From NCBI RefSeq assembly GCF_014648195.1, contig NZ_BMQQ01000004.1, positions 6,018-46,822 of the forward strand: a stretch of 40,805 bases of DNA, read 5' to 3'. Under the pieces are notes generated by a model. It ran no database searches, was not told the origin of the DNA, and saw only the letters and a program-made list of their open reading frames with translations. The position numbers and the translations under genes were made by a program. Below are positions 31,900-40,433 of the stretch, piece by piece. Numbering within the stretch: position 1 is the first letter of the stretch; every line of letters starts with the position of its first letter. The DNA comes from Streptomyces purpureus. GTDB lineage: Bacteria > Actinomycetota > Actinomycetes > Streptomycetales > Streptomycetaceae.

Positions 31900-32688
31900 G
31901 TGTCGGACCCTTCCCCCGCCTTCGGTCGGGAGACCACATCGCGCCCTTCGCGCGCCTCCCTGCGTACCGCCGTGGTCTGGGACGTCCTCCAGGACGCCCT
32001 GGAGCGCCGGGCAAAGGCCTCCGGGAAGGCCGTTCTCGACGTCCTCGACACCGGCGGCGGCTCCGGCAAGTTCGCCGTGCCCGTGGCGCGCCTCGGCCAC
32101 CAGGTCACCGTCGTCGACCCCAGCCCCAACGCCCTGTTCGCGCTGGAGCGCCGCGCCGCCGAGGCCGGCGTCGCCGACCGGGTCCGCGGTGTCCAGGGCG
32201 ACATCCACGGCCTCTTCGACGTCGTCGACCGCGGCGGCTTCGACGCGGTGCTCTGCCACGGCGTCCTGGAGTACGTCGACGACCCCGCCGAAGGCGTACG
32301 CAACGCGGTGGCCGCGCTGCGCCCCGCAGGCGCGCTCAGCCTGCTGGCGGCCGGACTCGGCGGCGCCGTCCTCGCCCGCGCCCTGGCCGGCCACTTCACC
32401 GAGGCCCGCCAGGCGCTCACCGACCCCGACGGCCGCTGGGGCGCCGGCGACCCGGTGCCCCGCCGCTTCACCGCCGAGCAGCTCGCCGCGCTCGCCGACG
32501 AGGCCGGTCTGGACGTGGGCTCCGTGCACGGCGTCCGGGTCTTCGCCGACCTGGTTCCCGGTGTCCTCGTGGACACCGAGCCCGGCGCCGTCGAAGCCCT
32601 CCTCAAGCTGGAGGAGGCCGCCGCCGAGCTTCCCGCCTTCCACGCGGTCGCCACCCAGCTCCACGTCCTCGGCGAGAAGCGCGCCTGA
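31900..32688 (+). CDS. Class I SAM-dependent methyltransferase
   Basis: 262 aa. Motif I is VLDVLDTGGGSGKFAVPVARLG, motif II VTVVDPSPNALFALERRA, motif III-IV GGFDAVLCHGVLEYVDDPAEG, and LRPAGALSLLAAG. These fit the UbiE/CmoA-like Rossmann methyltransferases; the substrate is unknown. GAGGAG (31885-31890) supports GTG 31900. It probably shares a transcript with the HEPN gene. A weak hairpin (CCGCCC, 32692-32697, with GGGCGG, 32713-32718) follows the stop. Confidence 0.9.
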   Translation: MSDPSPAFGRETTSRPSRASLRTAVVWDVLQDALERRAKASGKAVLDVLDTGGGSGKFAVPVARLGHQVTVVDPSPNALFALERRAAEAGVADRVRGVQGDIHGLFDVVDRGGFDAVLCHGVLEYVDDPAEGVRNAVAALRPAGALSLLAAGLGGAVLARALAGHFTEARQALTDPDGRWGAGDPVPRRFTAEQLAALADEAGLDVGSVHGVRVFADLVPGVLVDTEPGAVEALLKLEEAAAELPAFHAVATQLHVLGEKRA

Positions 32689-32901
32689 ACCCCGCCCGCC
32701 GCGGCCCCTCACGGGCGGTCCACCGGGCTGATCAGCGGCGCAGCGGCAGAGGGAGTACGCCACAGACCCCCCGATCGCGGGCCGGGCGCCGTATGATCGG
32801 GGGACACCATCCGGCATGACGGATCGGCCGTCGGGGAATCAACGCCTCAACAGCCGTACCGGCATGGCGGCCCGGACTGGCGAATTGGCATTGAGGGCGG
32901 G

Positions 32902-32930
32902 TTTCACGGGGGCGATTCCCTGCCTATCCT
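32902..32930 (+). promoter_or_regulatory. Predicted promoter of the DUF3040 gene
   Basis: TTTCAC (32902-32907), 17-nt spacer, TATCCT (32925-32930), giving a leader of about 44 nt before the GTG at 32981. The rest of the 292-nt gap from 32689 holds no gene I can support. Confidence 0.5.
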
Positions 32931-32980
32931 GAAAGGGCCGCATCCCGGTCGCCCCCGCGACCGACGACTAGGAGGACTCC

Positions 32981-33373
32981 GTGCCGCTCTCGGAGCACGA
33001 GCAGCGAATGCTCGAGCAGATGGAGCGAGCGCTGTACGCCGAAGATCCCAAGTTCGCGACAGCGCTCGAGGGAAGCGGGCTGCGTACATACACCCGGCGA
33101 CGGGTCTACCAGGCGGTCGCCGGCTTCCTGGTGGGTATCGCGCTCCTCATGGCCGGAATGGTCGCCCAGCAGATCTGGATCAGCGTGGTGGGCTTCCTCG
33201 TCATGCTCGGCTGCGCGGTGCTGGCAGTCACCGGATGGCGCAAGGCTCCCAAGCCCGGCGAGCGACCGGCTCAGGGAGGCCCGGCCACCGGCCGGCAGTC
33301 CCGGCAGCGCCGCTCGATGATGCACAGGATCGAGGAGCGGTGGCAGCGCCGCCGCGACGAGCAGGGCCACTGA
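32981..33373 (+). CDS. DUF3040 membrane protein
   Basis: 130 aa. It begins MPLSEHEQRMLEQMERALYAEDPKFA, the signature opening of DUF3040 proteins of actinobacteria. Two membrane helices follow (YQAVAGFLVGIALLMAGMV and WISVVGFLVMLGCAVLAVTGW), then a basic, Arg/Gln-rich cytoplasmic tail. Function unknown. GGAGGA at 32971-32976 fixes the GTG start. Often near division and wall genes in actinobacteria, as here. Confidence 0.93.
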   Translation: MPLSEHEQRMLEQMERALYAEDPKFATALEGSGLRTYTRRRVYQAVAGFLVGIALLMAGMVAQQIWISVVGFLVMLGCAVLAVTGWRKAPKPGERPAQGGPATGRQSRQRRSMMHRIEERWQRRRDEQGH

Positions 33374-33509
33374 CCCCGTAGCCGATACGGACCAGGTCCC
33401 GCCCCGAGCCGGAACGACGCCTCCACATGGCCTCGAACCTCTCCAGGGCCGGCCAGGCCCCTCCTCACGAATCGACCTTCCCGGAGAACTCTCTCCCAGG
33501 ATTCTTCCC

Positions 33510-33557
33510 GAACGGGTGAGGGGTGAGCGCTTCCCAGCGCTCACCCCTCACCCGTTC
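33510..33557. terminator. 21-bp perfect hairpin between convergent genes
   Basis: GAACGGGTGAGGGGTGAGCGC at 33510-33530 is perfectly complementary to 33537-33557, with loop TTCCCA. It lies between the DUF3040 gene and the transglutaminase operon and is the longest perfect stem in the window, a likely bidirectional terminator. Confidence 0.85.
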
Positions 33558-33586
33558 CGCTTGTCCCGGCCGGCAGCCCCCGGGCG

Positions 33587-36013
33587 CTACCCCCGCTGGC
33601 GCGAAGGCCGCCGCAGCGCCGCCGCCCACCGGTCGGCCCAGCGCCGCCGGCGCGCACCCCACCGGTCGGTGACCGCCGCCCAGCGCACGGACGCCGCCCA
33701 CATCACCCGAACGGCCGAACGCGGCAGGAGCAGCGCCCGCAGCCGGGCCCCGCGGCCCGCCACGGCCCGCAGCCCCGCCCGGACCAGGGCTGCCTCGTCG
33801 GCGAGCCCCGCTCCCGGTCGCGGGTCCGGCGCGTACAGCACCTGCTCGACCGACCTCGCCACCCGGTGCACCGCATCGGCCGCGTCCCCTTCGAGCCGGC
33901 CGAGCCGCACGATCCGGGCGGCCGTCCTGCGCGGGGTCTGCGACTCGTCCGGCACGACACCGTGGTCCCAGGCCGTGTCGATGACCTCCTGCCACACCGC
34001 CAGCGTCCGGGCCGCGCCGTCCGCCGCCGTACGACCCGGCGAACCGAGCCGGAGCGCCCGTACCCGCGTCCGCCACAGCAGCGGCAGGAACGGAATCAGC
34101 AGCACCACGGCCACACCCAGACCCACCAGGGCGATCGTCGACGCCGGGGTCCCCGCGTCGTCCACCACCGGCGCGCCCGGCTCCGAGGGCCCGCCGCACT
34201 CACCGAGCCGCCGCGCCTGCGCGGGGCAGCTCTCCGACACCGACGGCGCCGCGGACGCGGCGGCCGAAGCGGTCGCCTCGGGCTGCGCCGGGCTGGTCGC
34301 CCCGCCACCCGGCGTCTGCTGCCGGGTGTACTCCGGCGCCGTACCGCGCGTGGGCGTCGGCTCGAAACGGGTCCAGCCCACCCCCTCGAAGTACAGCTCC
34401 GGCCAGGCGTGCGCGTCCCGGTTCCCCACCGACATGGCGCCGTCCGCCGTCGGCGTGCCCGGCGTGAAGCCCACCGCGACCCGCGCCGGAATCCCCAGCG
34501 TCCGGGCCATCGCGGCCATCGAGAACGAGAAGTGGATGCAGAAGCCTTCCTTCTGCTTCAGGAAGCGGGAGATCGCCTCCACACCTGTGCCCGACGAGAC
34601 CGTGGTGTCGTAGCGGAACCCGCCGTCCGAGGCGAACCAGTCCTGGAGCTTGACCGCGCGCTCGTAGTCGTTCATCGCGCCCACGGTCACCTTCAGGGCC
34701 GTCAGCCGCACCTCTGCCGGCAGCGACTCGGGCACGCGGGTGTACTCCCGCACCAGCGGCACCGGCGCCTCGCCCGCCTTCGCCAGCTGCTCGGCCGTCG
34801 GCTGCACCCGCAGGCTGGTGACCTGGTACGCCACACCCTTCGTGGTCTGGCGGTCGTCGCCGACGAGCATCCGGCCGGCCGGCTCGTACCGCCAGCGCCC
34901 GCCGATGTCGACCGACGTCGCCGGGTAGGGCATCGGCAGCCACTTCTGCTCGTAGGCGCCGGACGCCGTCAGATTGGTGGTGATCTCGGTCGTCGGGACC
35001 GAGCCGCTCAGCCCGTCCGGCCGGGGCAGTTCCCTGGGCACGTCCCGCACGGGACGCTGCGAGGACTTCCACGACGTGCCGTCGAACTGGTCCAGCGCGA
35101 CCAGCCGCAGGTACATGTCCGAGGTGCTGCCCGCGTTGGTGCGGTACTTGAGCCACTCCGTCTGCTCGCCCTGGTTCAGGCTGTCCTTCAAGGACACCAG
35201 CGGGTTCACCGCGGAGATCGTGCCCCCGCCGCTGCCCGGCCCGGCGCCGTCGCCGGAACCGCCCAGCAGCCCGCCGCTCAGCGCCGGCAGTGCTGCCGGC
35301 ACGGCCAGCGCCACTCCCAGTGCGACCACACCGATCCGCCGCCCGGTACGCACCGGTGCCACCGGACCGCCCGCCAGGTCGAGCCCGCCCGACCCGCCGC
35401 CCGCGGCGCGCGGCGCGCCGCCGAAGACGCGGCCCCACTGCGAGAGCCGGTCGCGCCCCTCGGCCAGCAGCAGGACGAGATAGCCGCAGCCGGCGAGCAG
35501 GAACCACAGCCAGCTCGCGCCGCCTCCGCCCGCCAGGCCGGCCGCCACCGAGTACAGCGCCAGCAGCGGCAGTCCCGCCGGAGCCGCGCTGCGGAAAGTC
35601 ACCGCCAGCGCGTCCACCGCGAGCCCGATCACCAGCACGCCGCCGACGACCAGCAGCCGGATGCCGTCGGTGCCGGGCGCGGGAATGGCGTACTGCCCGA
35701 CGTCCGTCGCGCCCGCCGTCAGCAGCTCTCCGAACCGGCCGAAGGCCTCCGGCCCCGGCAGCAGCAGGAGCAGCGCCTCCTCACGGGCGAAGACGACCGT
35801 CAGGGCCAGCAGGGAGACGACGGCCTGGATCGCGATCGTCACCGTCCGGGCCAGCGGCACCCGCCGGGCCAGCGCCCCCGCCCCGCTCTGCAGCGCCAGC
35901 AGGAACGCGGCCAGCACGATCCAGGTGGCCGGATCGACCAGCGGCAGCAGCGCGGTGGCCGCCATCAGCGTGGCGGCGAAGGCGCACAGCGTCAGCCTTC
36001 CGCGACCGCTCAT
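33587..36013 (-). CDS. TgpA-type membrane transglutaminase-like protein
   Basis: 808 aa. Six or so N-terminal membrane helices (residues 8-260), then an external region with the transglutaminase core, KQKEGFCIHFSFSMAAMARTLGIPARVAVGF (Cys492), GNRDAHAWPELYFEGVGW (His535), and FEPTPTRG, where Glu stands in the usual DPT acid position. A Ser/Ala/Pro linker leads to a last membrane helix (ALVGLGVAVVLLIPFLPLLW) and a C-terminal cytoplasmic DUF4129-like region. Such proteins are proteases or crosslinkers acting outside the membrane, partnered with MoxR ATPases. ATG 36013 overlaps the DUF58 stop (ATGA). Confidence 0.93.
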   Translation of the reverse strand: MSGRGRLTLCAFAATLMAATALLPLVDPATWIVLAAFLLALQSGAGALARRVPLARTVTIAIQAVVSLLALTVVFAREEALLLLLPGPEAFGRFGELLTAGATDVGQYAIPAPGTDGIRLLVVGGVLVIGLAVDALAVTFRSAAPAGLPLLALYSVAAGLAGGGGASWLWFLLAGCGYLVLLLAEGRDRLSQWGRVFGGAPRAAGGGSGGLDLAGGPVAPVRTGRRIGVVALGVALAVPAALPALSGGLLGGSGDGAGPGSGGGTISAVNPLVSLKDSLNQGEQTEWLKYRTNAGSTSDMYLRLVALDQFDGTSWKSSQRPVRDVPRELPRPDGLSGSVPTTEITTNLTASGAYEQKWLPMPYPATSVDIGGRWRYEPAGRMLVGDDRQTTKGVAYQVTSLRVQPTAEQLAKAGEAPVPLVREYTRVPESLPAEVRLTALKVTVGAMNDYERAVKLQDWFASDGGFRYDTTVSSGTGVEAISRFLKQKEGFCIHFSFSMAAMARTLGIPARVAVGFTPGTPTADGAMSVGNRDAHAWPELYFEGVGWTRFEPTPTRGTAPEYTRQQTPGGGATSPAQPEATASAAASAAPSVSESCPAQARRLGECGGPSEPGAPVVDDAGTPASTIALVGLGVAVVLLIPFLPLLWRTRVRALRLGSPGRTAADGAARTLAVWQEVIDTAWDHGVVPDESQTPRRTAARIVRLGRLEGDAADAVHRVARSVEQVLYAPDPRPGAGLADEAALVRAGLRAVAGRGARLRALLLPRSAVRVMWAASVRWAAVTDRWGARRRRWADRWAAALRRPSRQRG

Positions 36014-37368
36014 CCCCAACTCCCCGAGTGTTCCGTCGTCCCGGCGGCCGAGGCGCCGAAGACCGTACGGTCCTCGCCCGCCTGCCGCCACAGATCGGCC
36101 AGCGACGCCCCGGGCGGAACGGCCAGCGCCGTCCATCCGGCCTCGCGCAGCTGCCGCAGCCGTTCCTCGACCGCCCCGGGCACCGACCCGCCGGTCAGCC
36201 AGGCACCGCTGTCCAGCAGGAAGGCGACGGCTGTGCCGCTGCGCTGCCGCATCCGGGCGGCCAGCGCCGCCTGCTCCTCGTCCAGGTCGCCGAGGAACGC
36301 CACCAGCAGACCCTCGCCGCCGCGCAGCGCGTCGTATGCCCGCGAGAGCCCGGCGCCTTCGGAGTGGTCGACCACGGCGAGGGTGTCCATCATCAGCCCG
36401 GCCGAGTCCGCCGAGTCCTGGGACGTCCCGGCGAAGCCGCCGTCGCCCTCGCCGGGCACCGAGGTGCCCGTGTCCGTCAGCAGCCGGACCGAGAAACCCC
36501 GCTCCAGCATGTGCACCATCGCCGACGCGGCGCCCGACACCGCCCACTCGAACGCCGAGTCCGGGCCCGCCCCGTGGAAGGCGACCGCGCGCGTGTCCAG
36601 CAGGACCGTGCAGCGGGCCCGCTGGGGCTGCTCCTCACGGCGCACCATCAGCTCGCCGTAGCGCGCGGTGGACCGCCAGTGCACCCGGCGCAGATCGTCC
36701 CCGTACCGGTAGGTACGGGGGATCACGTCGTCGTCGCCGGCCAGCGCCAGCGAGCGCTGCCGCCCCTCGCCGTACCCCGATGCCTCCCCGGCCAGCCGCA
36801 CCGGCGGCAGCACCTCTGTCCGCGGGATCACCGTCAGCGTGTCGTACGCGCTGAACGAACGGGTCAGTTCGCACATCCCGAACGGGTCGGTCAGCCGCAG
36901 CTGGAGCGGCCCGAGCGGATAGCGGCCGCGCAGATCCGAGCGGACCCGGTACGACACCTCGCGCCGGCCGCCCGCCTCCATCCGGTCCAGCACGAACCGG
37001 GGCCGGGCGCCGAGCACGTACGGCACATGGTCCTGGAGCATCAGCAGCCCGGTCGGCAGCCGCGAGACGTTGTCCATCCGCAGGTGCACCCGCGATTCGG
37101 AGCCCGCCGCCACCCGGCGCGGGGACAGCCGCCGGCTGCTCGCCACCCGGTAGCGGGTGCGGTACAGCACCGCCACACAGACCAGCGGCAGCGTCGCGAG
37201 CAGCAGCCCGACCCGCAGCAGGTCGCCCTGGCCCAGCACATAGGCGCAGATCGCCGCCGCGACACCCGCGGCGAGGAAGGAGCGGCCCCGGGTCGTCAGA
37301 CCACCGAGCGCGGCCCGTACGCCGCCCTTGACCTCGCCGTCCGGGGCACCCGCCCCGTCGGCCGCCAT
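36010..37368 (-). CDS. DUF58 (vWA-like) protein
   Basis: 452 aa. Two N-terminal membrane helices (AAGVAAAICAYVLGQ and VGLLLATLPLVCVAVLY), then a beta-rich domain, then the DUF58 core GDDDVIPRTYRYGDDLRRVHWRSTARYGELMVRREE, with a vWA-like C-terminus (CTVLLDTRAVAF). DUF58 proteins are the von-Willebrand-like partners of MoxR ATPases in assembling or regulating complexes. ATG 37368 shares one base with the MoxR TGA (TGATG); GTG 37371 is an alternative. Middle gene of MoxR-DUF58-TgpA. Confidence 0.92.
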   Translation of the reverse strand: MAADGAGAPDGEVKGGVRAALGGLTTRGRSFLAAGVAAAICAYVLGQGDLLRVGLLLATLPLVCVAVLYRTRYRVASSRRLSPRRVAAGSESRVHLRMDNVSRLPTGLLMLQDHVPYVLGARPRFVLDRMEAGGRREVSYRVRSDLRGRYPLGPLQLRLTDPFGMCELTRSFSAYDTLTVIPRTEVLPPVRLAGEASGYGEGRQRSLALAGDDDVIPRTYRYGDDLRRVHWRSTARYGELMVRREEQPQRARCTVLLDTRAVAFHGAGPDSAFEWAVSGAASAMVHMLERGFSVRLLTDTGTSVPGEGDGGFAGTSQDSADSAGLMMDTLAVVDHSEGAGLSRAYDALRGGEGLLVAFLGDLDEEQAALAARMRQRSGTAVAFLLDSGAWLTGGSVPGAVEERLRQLREAGWTALAVPPGASLADLWRQAGEDRTVFGASAAGTTEHSGSWG

Positions 37369-38378
37369 CACAGCCGCCGTGCGCCGGGCTGCTGCTGGCC
37401 GAAGAGCGGGCCGCCCGCCTGGGGCACCGGCGTGCGCTGCAGGATCTCCACGACCACCTGCTCGGAGGTGCGCCGGTTCAGCTGCGCCTGCGCGGTGGGC
37501 AGCAGCCGGTGCGCGAGCACCGGCACCGCCAGCGCCTGCACGTCGTCCGGCAGGGCGTAGTCGCGGCCGCTGAGCGCGGCCGTCGCCTTCGCGGCGCGCA
37601 GCAGGTGCAAGGTCGCGCGCGGGGAGGCGCCGAGTCTCAGATCGGCGTGCGTACGGGTGGCGGCGACCACGTCCACGGCGTAGCGCCGGACCGCGTCGGC
37701 GACATGGACCGTACGGACCGCGTCGATCAGCTTCACGATGTCATGGGCGTGCGCCACCGGCTGGAGGTCGTCCAGCGGGGAGACCGCGCCGTGGATGTCG
37801 AGCATCTGGAGCTCGGCCTCGGGGCTGGGGTAGCCGATCGAGACCCGCGCCATGAAGCGGTCCCGCTGCGCCTCGGGCAGCGGATAGGTGCCCTCCATCT
37901 CCACCGGGTTCTGGGTGGCGACCACCATGAAGGGGCTGGGCAGCTCGTAGGTCGCCCCGTCGATCGTGACCTGCCGCTCCTCCATCGACTCCAGGAGGGC
38001 CGACTGGGTCTTCGGCGAGGCGCGGTTGATCTCGTCGCCGATCACGATCTGCGCGAAGATCGCCCCGGGCTTGAACTCGAAGTCCCGGCGCTGCTGGTCG
38101 TAGATCGACACGCCGGTGATGTCCGACGGCAGCAGGTCGGGCGTGAACTGGATGCGCCGCACGGAGCAGTCGATGGACCGCGCCAGCGCCTTGGCCAGCA
38201 TGGTCTTGCCCACGCCCGGCACATCCTCGATGAGCAGATGGCCCTCGGCGAGCAGCACGGTCAGTGCCGTTCGTACGACCTCCGGCTTGCCCTCGATCAC
38301 AGCTTCGACCGACCCGCGGACCCGCTCCGCTGTGGTGGTCAGATCTGTGAGGCTCGCTCGATCGTCATAGGTCGTCAC
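37368..38378 (-). CDS. MoxR-family AAA+ ATPase
   Basis: 336 aa. Walker A LIEDVPGVGKTMLAKALARS, Walker B IVIGDEINRASPKTQSALLESMEERQVT, sensor 1 FMVVATQNPVEMEGTYPLPEAQRDRF, and the C-terminal lid SPRATLHLLRAAKATAALSGRDY. MoxR ATPases act as chaperones for vWA-containing complexes. AAGGAGG 5 nt before GTG 38378 fixes the start. First gene of the three-gene minus-strand operon. Confidence 0.94.
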   Translation of the reverse strand: MTTYDDRASLTDLTTTAERVRGSVEAVIEGKPEVVRTALTVLLAEGHLLIEDVPGVGKTMLAKALARSIDCSVRRIQFTPDLLPSDITGVSIYDQQRRDFEFKPGAIFAQIVIGDEINRASPKTQSALLESMEERQVTIDGATYELPSPFMVVATQNPVEMEGTYPLPEAQRDRFMARVSIGYPSPEAELQMLDIHGAVSPLDDLQPVAHAHDIVKLIDAVRTVHVADAVRRYAVDVVAATRTHADLRLGASPRATLHLLRAAKATAALSGRDYALPDDVQALAVPVLAHRLLPTAQAQLNRRTSEQVVVEILQRTPVPQAGGPLFGQQQPGARRL

Positions 38379-38453
38379 CCGGCCCTCCTTGGCACGTTCC
38401 CAGGTTTCACGGGCCGACGCGTGGACTGCACGGTCCGGCCCACCCCAAACACA

Positions 38454-38486
38454 GGCACCGGCTCCGGACGGTTTCCGGAGGGTGCC
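38454..38486 (-). terminator. Hairpin between carbonic anhydrase and MoxR genes
   Basis: CTCCGG (38462-38467) with CCGGAG (38475-38480) is extended by GGCACC (38454-38459) with GGTGCC (38481-38486) across a 2-nt bulge. It lies in the 232-nt gap after the carbonic anhydrase stop; the rest of the gap shows no gene. Confidence 0.55.
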
Positions 38487-38610
38487 GCACCCCGCATTCT
38501 TGTTGGCGTCACCGCGATGTGTCACTCGCCTGTGGACAACCGTGCGAGATATGTCGGGGGTTGCCGTGTTTTCTGCCCGCGGACCGCCGTACGGGGAGCA
38601 AGGCCGAAGC

Positions 38611-39153
38611 TCAGCCGGCGGGGTCGATCTCGCGCAGCAGACCCGTGGTCACGTCGAAGACGAAGCCGCGTACGTCGTCGGTGTGCACCAGGAACGGCGA
38701 GGTCCGCACCCGCTGCATCGACTGCCGGACGTCCTGGTCGACGTCGCGGAACGCCTCGACCGCCCACGCCGGGCGCTGCCCGACCTCCATCTCCAGCTCG
38801 TGCCGGAACTCCTCGGTGAGGGACTCCAGACCGCAGCCGGTGTGGTGGATGAGGACCACGCTGCGGGTGCCCAGCGCCCGCTGGCTGATGGTGAGCGAGC
38901 GGATCACGTCGTCGGTGACCACACCGCCGGCGTTGCGGATGGTGTGGCAGTCGCCGAGTTCGAGTCCGAGCGCCGCGTGCAGGTCGAGACGGGCGTCCAT
39001 GCAGGCCACCACCGCGACCTGGAGGACGGGCCGGGCGTCCATACCGGGGTCGGTGAAACGGGCGGCGTACTTGCCGTTGGCTTCGACGAGACGGTCCGTG
39101 ACCGTACCGGCCGTGGGGAGCGTGTCGGCGGGAGAGTGCGCGGAAGTCGACAT
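38611..39153 (-). CDS. Beta-class carbonic anhydrase
   Basis: 180 aa, the short beta-CA type. Zinc ligands and the gate pair are present: VACMDARLD (Cys51, Asp53, Arg55) and IHHTGCGL (His104, Cys107), with TIRNAGGVV between. It interconverts CO2 and bicarbonate in the cytoplasm. ATG 39153 has no ribosome site, but minus-strand TAACGT (39166-39161) lies exactly 7 nt upstream, the leaderless geometry. Divergent from rsmH. Confidence 0.93.
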   Translation of the reverse strand: MSTSAHSPADTLPTAGTVTDRLVEANGKYAARFTDPGMDARPVLQVAVVACMDARLDLHAALGLELGDCHTIRNAGGVVTDDVIRSLTISQRALGTRSVVLIHHTGCGLESLTEEFRHELEMEVGQRPAWAVEAFRDVDQDVRQSMQRVRTSPFLVHTDDVRGFVFDVTTGLLREIDPAG

Positions 39154-39263
39154 AGCTATGACGTTAATGGTCACGGGCGTCTCGGTCCTGCTGTGAGAGT
39201 GGACAAAGAACGTCAATGAGGCCTGTTGTGAGGTAACCCACAGGTGTGAGGCACGTCCCCCCG

Positions 39264-39285
39264 AACGGGTGAGCTGTCCCGTTTT
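39264..39285 (+). other. Small hairpin with T-run upstream of the rsmH promoter
   Basis: AACGGG (39264-39269) with CCCGTT (39278-39283), 8-nt loop, followed by TTTT. No plus-strand gene precedes it. The 326-nt gap 39154-39479 also holds two TGTGAGG direct repeats (around 39230 and 39246) and CCTGT/ACAGG inverted arms nearby; purpose unknown. Confidence 0.4.
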
Positions 39286-39329
39286 GCCCGCGGAGCGCAC
39301 CCGCCCCGTGCGACGCGCCTGCCGGTTGA

Positions 39330-39357
39330 TTGACCGGGCGCCCCCGTGGACTAAAGT
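39330..39357 (+). promoter_or_regulatory. HrdB-type promoter of rsmH
   Basis: TTGACC (39330-39335), 16-nt spacer, TAAAGT (39352-39357): the best match to the vegetative sigma consensus in the window. CCGGT/ACCGG arms (39322-39337) overlap the -35 box. The predicted start near 39364 gives a leader of about 116 nt before rsmH, long enough for regulation. Confidence 0.75.
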
Positions 39358-39479
39358 GACGCGCAGTTCACGGAGACATTGAGCGATTTCAGCAGATTCT
39401 CCCCCGCGTGCGCGGCGGTACGGGCTGGGGGAGGCGGTACCCGGCAGCACGTACGCCGCGCCGGATCTGAGAGGGCGCA

Positions 39480-40433
39480 TTGAGCAACGACCGACACGTC
39501 CCGGTGATGCTCCAGCGGTGCCTGGACATGTTGGCCCCTGCTCTGCGACGCCCCGGGGCCGTGGTCGTCGACTGCACCCTCGGGCTCGGCGGACACAGCG
39601 AGGCCCTGCTCACCCAGTTCCCCGAAGCCCGTCTCGTGGCACTCGACCGGGACAAGGAAGCCCTGCGGCTCTCCGGTGAGCGCCTCGCCCCCTTCGGCGA
39701 CCGGGCCACCCTCGTCCACGCCGTCTACGACGAGCTCCCCGAGGTCCTCGACCGGCTCGGCATCCCCCGCGTCGACGGCATCCTCTTCGACCTCGGCGTC
39801 TCCTCCATGCAGCTCGACGAGGCCGACCGCGGCTTCGCCTACGCCCAGGACGCCCCGCTCGACATGCGCATGGACCAGACGACCGGGGTGAGCGCCGCCG
39901 AGGTCCTCAACACCTACCCGGCCGGCGAGCTGGTCCGCATCCTGCGCGCCTACGGCGAGGAGAAGCAGGCCAAGCGGATCGTCTCCGCCATCGTGCGCGA
40001 GCGCGAGAAGGAGCCGTTCACCAACAGCGCCCGGCTCGTCGAACTGATCCGCGACTCCCTGCCCCAGGCCGCCAAGCGCACCGGCGGCAACCCCGCCAAG
40101 CGCACCTTCCAGGCCCTGCGCATCGAGGTCAACGGCGAGCTGACGGTCCTGGAACGCGCCATCCCCGCCGCCGTCAAGGCGCTCGCCGTCGGCGGCCGCA
40201 TCGCCGTCCTGTCGTACCACTCGCTCGAGGACCGGCTGGTCAAGCAGGTCTTCGCGGCCGGCGCGGCCAACACCGCCCCGCCCGGCCTGCCCGTCGTACC
40301 CGAGCAGTACCAGCCCCGGCTCAAGCTGCTCACCCGCGGCGCCGAGCTGCCCACCGAGGAAGAGATCGCCGAGAACCGCCGCGCGGCACCGGCCAGGCTG
40401 CGGGGCGCGGAGCGGATCCGGGAGGACGTGTGA
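39480..40433 (+). CDS. rsmH: 16S rRNA (cytosine1402-N4)-methyltransferase
   Basis: 317 aa. [15 protein letters not shown] at the start, SAM motif [75 protein letters not shown] and [16 protein letters not shown] are all family hallmarks (formerly MraW). It methylates C1402 in the ribosomal decoding site. The start is TTG 39480 with GAGAGGG just upstream; no ATG or GTG fits before the conserved HVPVM. It opens the division and cell wall cluster and overlaps ftsL by 4 nt. No mraZ gene precedes it. Confidence 0.96.
   Translation: MSNDRHVPVMLQRCLDMLAPALRRPGAVVVDCTLGLGGHSEALLTQFPEARLVALDRDKEALRLSGERLAPFGDRATLVHAVYDELPEVLDRLGIPRVDGILFDLGVSSMQLDEADRGFAYAQDAPLDMRMDQTTGVSAAEVLNTYPAGELVRILRAYGEEKQAKRIVSAIVREREKEPFTNSARLVELIRDSLPQAAKRTGGNPAKRTFQALRIEVNGELTVLERAIPAAVKALAVGGRIAVLSYHSLEDRLVKQVFAAGAANTAPPGLPVVPEQYQPRLKLLTRGAELPTEEEIAENRRAAPARLRGAERIREDV

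Noticed and set aside
33866..36661. Very long plus-strand open frame opposite the transglutaminase and DUF58 genes
   Set aside because: Translation is Arg/Pro/Gln-rich and featureless; the minus-strand genes have clear catalytic motifs and overlapping start-stop signals.
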